Shown: one piece after another, positions 1-7,853 of the stretch
How the letters are laid out: each line of letters begins with the position of its first letter
Position numbering within the stretch: the first letter of the stretch is position 1
Assembly: GCF_003852525.1 (NCBI RefSeq)
Contig: NZ_QAJL01000003.1
Coordinates: 613,343-677,342, forward strand
Direction: 5' to 3'
Origin: Pedobacter sp. KBW06
GTDB taxonomy: Bacteria; Bacteroidota; Bacteroidia; Sphingobacteriales; Sphingobacteriaceae
DNA length: 64,000 nucleotides
Position numbers and translations under genes: made by a program
Notes under the pieces: model-generated
The model's database searches: none
Told to the model about the DNA's origin: nothing
The model's input: the letters and a program-made list of their open reading frames with translations, nothing else

Positions 1-3000
1 GAGATACCACCATTGTCCGGGCCAGGAGATCCAGGCTGACCGGGTTGGAATTTAAACTGTACAGCCCGTTACTGCTGAGCTGAAGGACCTGTATTTTCTT
101 GTCTGAGCCTGTTCCAACGAAGACATAATTACCATCAGGCGTATACTGCAGGAGGAGGTGATTTGAGGCGGAAGAAGTAAACAAAGTCAAGTCGGTTTTC
201 AGGTTAAAAGTGCCTTTGGCTTCATCGCAGGTATAGGCAAGAAAACAGTGTTTCCCGGTCGCATCCCTGGTAATCACATACAGGTTTAAACAATTTGCAG
301 ACATCCCCAGTTCTACCGGAAAACGAGCCACTCCTCCTGGCCCCGCAGGTATCGGAATCGTGGATTTTAGCGTAAAGCGTCCTGTTTCCATAATGCTGAT
401 TTCCGCTGCATCCTGCTGTATCACATACATATTATCAGAAGTCCCGGATGGAGAAAAGACACACTTAATGATATCCTGTGTTTCCAGTCGTGTGGAAACA
501 GTTCCAGAATCGGTTTCATAGATAAAAATCCCTTTTGTATAGTTCGGTTTAGTCGTGATGAACAATACATTATGCCAGCTGACTGCAATCTTTCCATCCG
601 CAGAAAGTGCCACATCTGTTGGCTGTTTCCCAACGTTTACAGGGGCATTTATCAATTGATAATTGATCAGATTAAGGATTGTCACACTGTGATCAGCATT
701 TGAAACATAGGCTGCAGTGCCATCGTAGGCCATAGTCAGGGAGAGAGGTTTTGTTCCCGCAGGAATTCCGGTTTCCATGATTTTACAATTTCCAGCTCCT
801 GCATAACAGCTAATCAATGTGGCCGTATTGGCGCTATTGCTGACCACAAAAGCATAGGCTCTGTCGGGGCTTACAGCAATCCTGACCGGTTCCCCACTGA
901 TTTCAATCTGTTGCCCAGTCCCATCGGCTGTTGCATTCAGTGCAATCAGCACATTACTGTCCTGACAAACCACCAACAGCGTTTGCCCATGAGGATCTCC
1001 CACAGCAATATCTACCGGATGAGCAGGTAAGCCTGCAATACTTCTGTTGTATTTAAATTCCTCGTCGATGCCACTATATCCCATAACGGCAATACTATTA
1101 TCGCCCGTCATGGCCACATATACGTTCAATCCGCAGGGGTCAATTCCTATTCCGGAAGGATTTTGCGTAAGCACGATATCTTGCTTAGTGCCAAACACAT
1201 CCACACCTTTATTTTCAATGACAATCAGCTTCCCAGAACTAACCAGATTGGTCGTCACGAAAATGTATTTGTCATCATTTGAAATGGCAATCCGTACCGG
1301 CGTTCCTTCAATAGCGATCGTTTGAAGTACAGAGAAACTATAAATCCCGGTGCTGTCTTTCCATTCAATTTTAACAACGGTAACAGAACCTCCGCTGTTT
1401 AACACAAACAGGTACTGTCCGTCATAAGAAAAAACCTGATCTACCGGGCCAGTCCCGGTCGGAATTGCAGCCGCATACTCGCTGAAATCAAGTGGGTTCC
1501 GCATACTCAGGACATTCGCAGTCTTGTTGAGTACCGCAATAAAAGCCGCCGAAGGAGAAGCGACTGCTGCCAGGGAATTAAAGCCACAATCCTTAGCTTG
1601 GGTTTCCATCTTAAATGAACGAATCAATACACTACGGGAAAGCGTATGTGGATTGACACTGTCCTGGGGAATCAATGACCACATTCCAGGCGAGCTGAGG
1701 CTGACTGATCTGGTGCCTTTAGCAGGTACAATTTCGCTGTCCTTGCTGTCATCATTTACCAGTAGTACCGTGTCATTCGTTGCTACATCCCAGAAAAACC
1801 TGGAGTCATGAGGATAATCATGGTAATACACGTCCGCCGGAGTTACGCCAAAAGCATTGATCACTGGTAATACATCAGCAGTAGCCCTGGAAATGGCCTG
1901 ATTGGCACTGCTCCCGGAACCTGTTGCCACAAGGGTGATCACTTCCGACTTTTCCAGCGTAGCCGTATAACTACTCAGCTGCGTTACGTCCTCATAAAAT
2001 GGCATGAGCATCAATGAGCTATAATCCTTAGCCGTCCAGGAGACCTGAACGGATGCAGTTCCATCAACGATGACCGACGGATCTGGCAGAAGCTCCAAAG
2101 CATCAATCGATACATGAGGAATTTTGCTTAAAGCAATGCTGTATGCCCCATCATTATATCCTGGTACATTTTGGTATTGAATGTGCATTAAAGTTGCACC
2201 AGGTTCAAATGGGGTGATGATGCCGTTCACATCAAAGGAAACCACTTCATCGGTACCTAATATGGGTTTCTGGTTAACTGGTTGTAGGATCCAGGAAGGG
2301 TTTTGCGCATCTTGATCAGGCTTAACGGCCCAGACAGATGCATTTTCCTGCTGCTCTACCTTAATGGAATCAAGTGCAGACTGAGGAGTGGTTAAAGCGC
2401 CACAGCCCGGTGCTGCCGGCGCATATACAAAACTAATTGTAAAGCTGGTGTTTGCCGCAGCAATTACAGGAACCGGATTTGCGCCGGGTTTAAACGCAAA
2501 ACTAATGCTGTTCTTTACCTGAGGATACCCCTCTATCGTATTTACAATTAAAGCTGGAGAGGTCAGCACGCAGTCTATCACCTCATGCAGGTCCTTTTTA
2601 TTATCCGGCACATTCAGTAAGGATACTTTAAAAAAGGTTTCACTGGGAATGTTCAGGTAACTGATGGGGCTGACATGGAAATATTTGACCCAGAGGTTCA
2701 CAGTATCACCAGATGGCGGATTCGGCAATATCAGTTTGCTGATGCTGATTTCAATAGATGGAGACGAGATATTAATAGTGATCGGCTGCGTATCAGGTGC
2801 CATCCCAATAATGCTGTTGTTAAAGTTTTTAAACTGCCAGCCCGGGGCCTGACAAACAATCTGATTAAAATCATTAAAAGGAATCTGTAAAGGACTTAAA
2901 TCAAGATAAATAAGAGAAGCATTCGTATGGGAAACATCGCCCGGATCAACCAGTGTTCCCGGACTAAAAACAGTTTGGCTAACATTGGTATCTATCGTAA

Positions 3001-3106
3001 AGGTCAGTTTGTTTACCAATGGGTCTTTGGTAATATAAATCGTATTGTCCTGATCCTGACTGTTTATGGCAAAGGACAATCCCTGAGGCGTTTGTGACGT
3101 ATTCAT
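1..3106 (-). CDS. Large YncE/YVTN-type beta-propeller protein, truncated by left window edge
   Basis: An open frame runs on the minus strand from an ATG at 3106 to the window edge (at least 1035 codons, no stop seen), so the C-terminus is missing. There is no signal peptide or membrane segment near the start (MNTSQTPQGLSFAINSQ). Residues 1 to about 500 look like several beta-sandwich or Ig-like modules. From about 505 onward, repeated units of roughly 40-50 residues carry the pattern 'P..iaiS.Dg.yafV.n....v.vi', typical of YncE/YVTN/lactonase-like propellers. Such propellers usually bind ligands or partners; no catalytic residues are evident. Most relatives are exported, so the apparent cytoplasmic form is odd. 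Function unknown; the propeller call is fairly secure. Confidence 0.8.
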   Translation of the reverse strand, partial: MNTSQTPQGLSFAINSQDQDNTIYITKDPLVNKLTFTIDTNVSQTVFSPGTLVDPGDVSHTNASLIYLDLSPLQIPFNDFNQIVCQAPGWQFKNFNNSIIGMAPDTQPITINISSPSIEISISKLILPNPPSGDTVNLWVKYFHVSPISYLNIPSETFFKVSLLNVPDNKKDLHEVIDCVLTSPALIVNTIEGYPQVKNSISFAFKPGANPVPVIAAANTSFTISFVYAPAAPGCGALTTPQSALDSIKVEQQENASVWAVKPDQDAQNPSWILQPVNQKPILGTDEVVSFDVNGIITPFEPGATLMHIQYQNVPGYNDGAYSIALSKIPHVSIDALELLPDPSVIVDGTASVQVSWTAKDYSSLMLMPFYEDVTQLSSYTATLEKSEVITLVATGSGSSANQAISRATADVLPVINAFGVTPADVYYHDYPHDSRFFWDVATNDTVLLVNDDSKDSEIVPAKGTRSVSLSSPGMWSLIPQDSVNPHTLSRSVLIRSFKMETQAKDCGFNSLAAVASPSAAFIAVLNKTANVLSMRNPLDFSEYAAAIPTGTGPVDQVFSYDGQYLFVLNSGGSVTVVKIEWKDSTGIYSFSVLQTIAIEGTPVRIAISNDDKYIFVTTNLVSSGKLIVIENKGVDVFGTKQDIVLTQNPSGIGIDPCGLNVYVAMTGDNSIAVMGYSGIDEEFKYNRSIAGLPAHPVDIAVGDPHGQTLLVVCQDSNVLIALNATADGTGQQIEISGEPVRIAVSPDRAYAFVVSNSANTATLISCYAGAGNCKIMETGIPAGTKPLSLTMAYDGTAAYVSNADHSVTILNLINYQLINAPVNVGKQPTDVALSADGKIAVSWHNVLFITTKPNYTKGIFIYETDSGTVSTRLETQDIIKCVFSPSGTSDNMYVIQQDAAEISIMETGRFTLKSTIPIPAGPGGVARFPVELGMSANCLNLYVITRDATGKHCFLAYTCDEAKGTFNLKTDLTLFTSSASNHLLLQYTPDGNYVFVGTGSDKKIQVLQLSSNGLYSLNSNPVSLDLLARTMVVS

Positions 3107-3789
3107 CTGCTTGAGTTTTAGAATTGCTTTTTAAAAGCGCCTGATGCGCAACTGTTCATTGTGCTCAGCATGAGATAAACACCTCGGTAACGCCGGGAAG
3201 TATACGTACTGTTTGAATTCCAGCGATGAGCTGAATTGGCGAATTTTCGGGTATCCATGAGAGCGGTTAATTTGAAAATCTTTGTATGTTTTTGTTCAGT
3301 TGCCAACCATCGGTTGGCTATTGATCATTTCACAGCACAGAAAAGGCCGTTTTATGAGGGGATAAAGCTTATATATTTCTCAGGTTTTCAGGCCATGAAA
3401 AACAGGTTTACCTTTCAGAAACCATTTGTCCGGCCGGGATGAAGCAAGACATTGATCAAATATAAATAATGAATCAGGAAGTTGCACACGTAATTATACC
3501 CGTTTTTAGGAAGCAGTAGAAGCGCCTGCTCAATTGCCTTTTTTGCAGATTCCGACCACTGCCTGTCAGCCGGAAAAAATAATCTGCATAGGCATTGGCT
3601 TCATGATATAGCGGATTGGGCTGATCTGACGCGTCGCTCCAGCCAAAAGTCGATTTAATTCGTCGAAATTACCGGGAAACCGTGTTAAAAAGAAGCGTTC
3701 ATTTTTATCAATGAACGCTTCTTTAAGCTTTCCGGATCCAGGCTGGTCTGTGCCAGACTACTGCAGGAAATGAACACCACTTTCTACCC
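3107..3789. other. Gene-poor interval with possible decayed coding remnant
   Basis: No convincing intact gene lies here. On the minus strand between about 3440 and 3690, protein-like stretches appear in different frames (for example FGWSDASDQPNPLYHEANAY, then PADRQWSESAKKAIEQALLL), each ending in stops and lacking a sensible start. This is what a frameshifted remnant would look like, but chance cannot be excluded. The interval also holds a strong terminator at 3689-3724. Confidence 0.3.
3689..3724 (-). terminator. Rho-independent terminator after the small envelope gene pair
   Basis: A perfect 15-bp inverted repeat (AAAGAAGCGTTCATT and its complement) surrounds a 6-base loop. Read on the minus strand, the stem runs into a T-rich stretch, so it should terminate transcription coming from the genes at 3790-4444. 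Confidence 0.8.
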
Positions 3790-3987
3790 TTATTGTTTCT
3801 GGAAGAACGCTTCTGCCTCCTTTGATTCTTCCTTTGTCTCTGGTAATTCTACGGAAATTTCAATGTGGTTTTCTTTTCTGCTACTGGCAGGTATAGGAAC
3901 TCCGCCGCCCAGGCCAATCCCGGTTACAGCGAGCCCAATCAATAGCACAAGGTACAACAGCCTCCATGCTTTTTTGAAGTATTTCAT
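3790..3987 (-). CDS. Small single-pass membrane protein of unknown function
   Basis: A 65-residue protein starting MKYFKKAWRLLYLVLLIGLA: a basic N-terminus, one hydrophobic segment (about residues 8-27) rich in glycine at its end, then an acidic, Glu/Lys-rich tail. It is either a tail-exposed membrane protein or an exported small protein. I chose the ATG at 3987; the frame stays open to a TTG 36 bases upstream. It follows the gene at 4052-4444 on the same strand with a 64-base gap and is followed by a strong terminator, so the two likely form a transcription unit. Family not recognised. Confidence 0.55.
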   Translation of the reverse strand: MKYFKKAWRLLYLVLLIGLAVTGIGLGGGVPIPASSRKENHIEISVELPETKEESKEAEAFFQKQ

Positions 3988-4051
3988 GTTTAATGGGTAA
4001 AATGAAGACGATAAACTTTTCAATGCCGGATTAAGGCATCAGGGATAACAT

Positions 4052-4444
4052 TTATCCCATAAAAGAAAAGCCTTCTTCATCCTGGCTCTGAGGAATCGTT
4101 TTAGGCCGGTAGAAAGAACCTGCAGCTGCAATAAGAAAAGCCTTTTGCTTCAGCTGAGTAAACCTGATCAGCATCATTTTATGATGAAAGAACAAGACAT
4201 TTACCAGATTTTTATCGGCCCAGGGAAAATGTAGTTTTTTGGCTACAGCCGCATTATCATAATAATTAATTCCGGCAGTACTAAGCGGCCTGAAGCGGGC
4301 CAGAACCTCGGTTTGCGTTTTTTGGGCCGGAACCACAGAAAAACCCACATTCCCGCTGAGCATAAAAAAGCTCAACAGCAAAGTTACTGTCAGCAAAAAG
4401 CCCGACGATACTTTCTTTCTATGGGTTAATGTTTCCATTTTCAT
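4052..4444 (-). CDS. Hypothetical exported protein
   Basis: 130 residues. The N-terminus (MKMETLTHRKKVSSGF followed by a leucine-rich core and small residues near SGNVGFSVVPA) looks like a signal peptide or membrane anchor ending near residue 40. The rest has no recognisable domain; aromatic and basic residues are spread evenly. Likely co-transcribed with the small membrane protein gene downstream (3790-3987). Coding status is supported by the start context, signal-like N-terminus and the terminator that closes the pair, but the family is unknown. Confidence 0.5.
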   Translation of the reverse strand: MKMETLTHRKKVSSGFLLTVTLLLSFFMLSGNVGFSVVPAQKTQTEVLARFRPLSTAGINYYDNAAVAKKLHFPWADKNLVNVLFFHHKMMLIRFTQLKQKAFLIAAAGSFYRPKTIPQSQDEEGFSFMG

Positions 4445-4519
4445 TCCTTTTCAAAGTTAACACTTTTATGATCAGCTTCCTATAAATACCCGATTCATTT
4501 TCGGCAGCACTCCCCGAAC

Positions 4520-4531
4520 TGATGCGCATCA
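4520..4531. promoter_or_regulatory. Perfect 12-bp palindrome between divergent genes
   Basis: TGATGCGCATCA sits in the 156-base gap between the divergent exported-protein gene (start 4444) and the first ankyrin gene (start 4601). Its place between two outward-facing genes would suit an operator; nothing else supports function. Confidence 0.25.
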
Positions 4532-4600
4532 ACAGCCGCAAATATTCCGCTGATACGGCCTGATTTTTGATACCCTATAAAAAATTACGTATTTATAGAT

Positions 4601-5791
4601 ATGCCAGATACTACCGCTTTATTACAAGCATTCAGACAAAACAACTTCCAGGAAGCGAAACTGCTGCTGGAAAACGATAAAAACCTGACTTCTGACCTCA
4701 ATGAATATTATCATACACAGATCCTGGACCAGATCATCAGCCATAAAGCCTTTGACCTGATTCCTGTACTCATCTCCCAAAAATTAATCGGAACAGATGT
4801 GTATGAGTACGATTCCTTCAGGAAATCCATTTTCGCCAGCATCATTCCCAACCTTAAAGAGGACGAGGAATCCATTCAGTTTCTGGACGACCTGCTCGGA
4901 CAAATGGAAAACCTCAAAGATGAAGTTGCCGACCAGACTTTACTAGGTTATGCTTTCGAAGAAGGTGCAGAACTATGGCTGATCAAAAAATTCGTTGATG
5001 CCGGTCTCGACCTTAACTATAAGAACAATTACGATACGACTTTCCTGCATGCAGTAATTAAAAACGGAAGAATCAAACCGGAAAAATCATTGGCGTATGT
5101 CCGCTTCCTTATTGAAGAAGGCCTGGATGTAAATGCAAAAGATATTGTCGACAAAACGCCGCTGATAGAGGCCATAGAATTTAATAAACCGGAATACCTC
5201 GACTTACTGCTGCAAAATGGTGCAGATCCCAATCACCAGGACAAATCAGGAGAGTCTGCCTTCTTTTGGGCAATAGTGCATAAGGCGGACCTGAACTGGT
5301 ACCTTAAACTCCGGGAATATGATCGTCCTGAATTTGACCAGCTCAATAAAGAAGGGGTAACGATGTTCTTCGAATTCATGAGAAGAATTTACCGCTCTGA
5401 CCGGAATGCTGTTGCTTTCCTGATCAAACTGCTGGAAGACGGAGCGGATCTTTTAGAGCGTTCCACCTGGTATGGTCAGGGGAAAACTCCACTGGAAGTC
5501 GCTGCAGAAAAACAATTTGAAATCCTGGAAGCCATCCTGAATATGGACCTGGTAGACATCAATGCACAGGATGAAGATGGAAATACCCTTTTGCATTATG
5601 TGTGTGCATTCAATGTCAATTACGATAAAGAAGCAGCAAAAGACACTTATAAGAAGGTGAAACTCCTGATTGAAAAGGGCGCTGATACCAACCTGACCAA
5701 CCGCAAAGACGAAACAGCAATGGCCCTTGCTTCAAACGACAACCTCAAATCCAAAACAGTAGAAATACTGCTTGCCAACCAAAAATCCTAA
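4601..5791 (+). CDS. Ankyrin-repeat protein (first of tandem pair)
   Basis: 396 residues. Residues 1 to about 100 are helical without clear repeats. From about 110 onward there are ankyrin repeats, recognisable as D..G.T.LH.A / LLL..GAD.N (for example LIEEGLDVNAKDIVDKTPLI, LLQNGADPNHQDKSGES, LIEKGADTNLTN). No signal peptide, so probably a cytoplasmic protein-binding scaffold. It ends TAA at 5789-5791, only three bases before the ATG of the next ankyrin gene, and both reading frames are identical, so the two could be halves of one ancestral ~850-residue protein. No catalytic domain is visible. Confidence 0.9.
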   Translation: MPDTTALLQAFRQNNFQEAKLLLENDKNLTSDLNEYYHTQILDQIISHKAFDLIPVLISQKLIGTDVYEYDSFRKSIFASIIPNLKEDEESIQFLDDLLGQMENLKDEVADQTLLGYAFEEGAELWLIKKFVDAGLDLNYKNNYDTTFLHAVIKNGRIKPEKSLAYVRFLIEEGLDVNAKDIVDKTPLIEAIEFNKPEYLDLLLQNGADPNHQDKSGESAFFWAIVHKADLNWYLKLREYDRPEFDQLNKEGVTMFFEFMRRIYRSDRNAVAFLIKLLEDGADLLERSTWYGQGKTPLEVAAEKQFEILEAILNMDLVDINAQDEDGNTLLHYVCAFNVNYDKEAAKDTYKKVKLLIEKGADTNLTNRKDETAMALASNDNLKSKTVEILLANQKS

Positions 5792-5794
5792 AGA

Positions 5795-7153
5795 ATGTCC
5801 ATGTCATTTATCATTGCCTGCGAGGCGGGCAAAAGAAAGATTGCAGAAATACTGCTTAAAAACAATGAAGTCGATGTCGCTTATACCGACGAGAAAGGAA
5901 GAACAGCCTTACATTATGCGGCCTATCAGGGTTACCTGGACATTGCAAAAGCATTGGTTGAAGCCGGAACTGATATCAATTATGAGGATCATAACGGAGA
6001 AACACCACTTTTCTTTGCCTGTGTACAGAAACAAAAACAGACCGCCATTTATTTGATAGAACAGGGCGCGAGAGTCGACATCAACGACCTTCAGGGCAAT
6101 AGCCTCCTTCACCTGACCGCAAAAACCGCTCAGATTGAAGTACTCGATCAACTGATACAAAAAGGACTGGGTGTTGAGCTCCAGAATAACGAAGCAGAAA
6201 CACCTTTACTCCTCGCTTCGGGCCTTAGAAATAAGGAAATTGTACAAAGATTATTGGATCTGGGCGCTGATCCCAACACCACAGATAAAGCCGGAAATAC
6301 CCCACTGATTTATGCGGTAAATTCAAAAAACACGGCAATCGTGGAGTTGTTGCTGGACCATTCTGCAGAAATCAACCATGCCAATCACGGAGGAGAAACG
6401 CCATTGCTATTGGCCTGCTATCAGGGCAATAACATGCTGATCAAGCTCCTGGTACAGCGTGGCGCAGACCTAAAGGTTTCTACCAAAAACGGGCTTTCTC
6501 CGATCTGGTATGCCTGCAGCAATAACCAGAAAGAAATTGTCAGCTTATTTTTGCAGAATGGACTGGATGTTAATTTCAGCAAGCCATTATCCGGCGCAGA
6601 TGAATCCATGAACACTTACCTTGACTGGATAGAAAGTGCCACCAATATCTCCTTAGACAGCAGTTTCACTTTAGACAACAGCTACAGTTACGGTGGGGAA
6701 ACCTTACTCCATGTCGCCGTAAAGAAAGGTCACCTCAGTCTCGTTAAGCTGCTGATAGAAAATGGCGCTGCTATTAATATCGCCGATGAGAGTGGAAATA
6801 CGGCATTACATTATGCGGCTGCCAATGGTAAAAAAGACATCGTTAAACTCCTGCTGGAAAATCATGCTGACCCTTCAATAGTAAATGTGAAAGAGCAGAA
6901 AGCGATAGATTACTCCAATATCAAAGGTTATAATGAAATTACAGAAGCACTGTTAAAGTATAGCCCTAAAGATGTAGCCGCCGCGCCGGTTCCTGAAGTA
7001 CAGGCCACAACAGCAGCAGTAAACGGAGCTGCTCCGGAAAACCAGATGGCCTTAAAGAAACAGGCACTTCTGGACCTTAAAGAATTACTGGATGCAGGTA
7101 TTCTCAGTCAGGAAGAATTTGATACAGAAAAACAAAAGATACTTAAAGGATAA
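5795..7153 (+). CDS. Ankyrin-repeat protein with C-terminal SHOCT domain
   Basis: 452 residues. Nearly the whole protein is ankyrin repeats (about ten, from TDEKGRTALHYAAYQGYLDI at residue ~29 to about 390), interrupted near residues 270-305 by a Ser/Asp-rich insertion. An Ala/Pro/Thr linker (about 390-415) leads to a C-terminal SHOCT-type helical hairpin (LKELLDAGILSQEEFDTEKQ), a module typically found at protein ends and linked to oligomerisation. Start is ATG 5795, three bases after the stop of the preceding ankyrin gene and in the same frame; the upstream RBS is weak, so translation probably depends on coupling. A bidirectional terminator follows directly. Confidence 0.9.
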   Translation: MSMSFIIACEAGKRKIAEILLKNNEVDVAYTDEKGRTALHYAAYQGYLDIAKALVEAGTDINYEDHNGETPLFFACVQKQKQTAIYLIEQGARVDINDLQGNSLLHLTAKTAQIEVLDQLIQKGLGVELQNNEAETPLLLASGLRNKEIVQRLLDLGADPNTTDKAGNTPLIYAVNSKNTAIVELLLDHSAEINHANHGGETPLLLACYQGNNMLIKLLVQRGADLKVSTKNGLSPIWYACSNNQKEIVSLFLQNGLDVNFSKPLSGADESMNTYLDWIESATNISLDSSFTLDNSYSYGGETLLHVAVKKGHLSLVKLLIENGAAINIADESGNTALHYAAANGKKDIVKLLLENHADPSIVNVKEQKAIDYSNIKGYNEITEALLKYSPKDVAAAPVPEVQATTAAVNGAAPENQMALKKQALLDLKELLDAGILSQEEFDTEKQKILKG

Positions 7154-7155
7154 AA

Positions 7156-7188
7156 AAAAGAGGTACCGGATTCTCCGGTACCTCTTTT
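7156..7188. terminator. Bidirectional terminator between convergent genes
   Basis: A perfect 15-bp stem (AAAAGAGGTACCGGA and complement) with a 3-base loop has A-runs on one side and T-runs on the other. It can end both the ankyrin transcript (plus) and the dehydrogenase operon (minus). Confidence 0.9.
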
Positions 7189-7205
7189 TCATAATATTAT
7201 CTTTT

Positions 7206-7832
7206 TTAAACGCCTTCCATTCCGTACTGCTTCAGTACATCTGCAGGCACTCCTTCCCATTTATTGGGAACATTACCTACATAACCGATGTCTTTCACTC
7301 CGATTTCGCTGGTAAAGAAGCCTGAAGCTGTAAGGTTTCTCATCAGGTTAAAGAAAGCAACCCCTTGTTCCATTCCTGGCTTGGCCTTTTTAGGATAAGC
7401 GATCTGGTCGATCATCTCTATCTTCTGCTCATATGAAGTGTCTTTGAAAGACTTTTCATAACGGTTCAGGCATTGCAGGTCCAGCCACCTCAGTCCACCT
7501 CTCATCGGGGTTTGGTGTTCCGGCATGTCTTTCACAATAAACTCTATAAATTCCGGCACTTTCGCATCCGTAGCACTTCCGGATTTATCGTCTTTAGGGA
7601 TGATGATATCCGCAAGAAGGGCAATACTGGCCATTTCATGTGCCGTAAAGAACTTTTCTGCCTTTAATTTTTTATCTCTTTCAATCTCCCATTCTTCTCT
7701 TCCTGCTTCCGGGGTGCCTCCTTCCGGAGTTTCTGCTACTTTTTTATCCTCGCCGGGCTTGCAGGCGTCCAGCAATACCGCAGTACTGATGGTGGTAATT
7801 CCGAGGACTTTCAGTGATTCACGTCTGTTCAT
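7206..7832 (-). CDS. Gluconate 2-dehydrogenase subunit 3 family protein
   Basis: 208 residues. The N-terminus MNRRESLKVLGITTISTAVL has a twin-arginine-type motif and continues to LLDAC, a plausible lipobox, so the mature protein is probably a Tat-exported lipoprotein. The body (FFTAHEMASIALLADIIIPKD..., then a segment with MRGGLRWLD) matches the small gamma subunit of membrane-bound gluconate/sorbitol dehydrogenases. It lies 21 bases downstream of the GMC oxidoreductase gene. In known members the small subunit carries the export signal and the flavoprotein, which lacks one, is co-exported; the same arrangement is seen here. Confidence 0.88.
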   Translation of the reverse strand: MNRRESLKVLGITTISTAVLLDACKPGEDKKVAETPEGGTPEAGREEWEIERDKKLKAEKFFTAHEMASIALLADIIIPKDDKSGSATDAKVPEFIEFIVKDMPEHQTPMRGGLRWLDLQCLNRYEKSFKDTSYEQKIEMIDQIAYPKKAKPGMEQGVAFFNLMRNLTASGFFTSEIGVKDIGYVGNVPNKWEGVPADVLKQYGMEGV

Positions 7833-7853
7833 AATTTCTTTTTTTTAAACAGC

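Noticed and set aside
1047-2890. Several plus-strand ORFs over the left-edge gene
   Set aside because: They are antisense shadows of the long minus-strand beta-propeller frame, which shows repeated protein-like structure.
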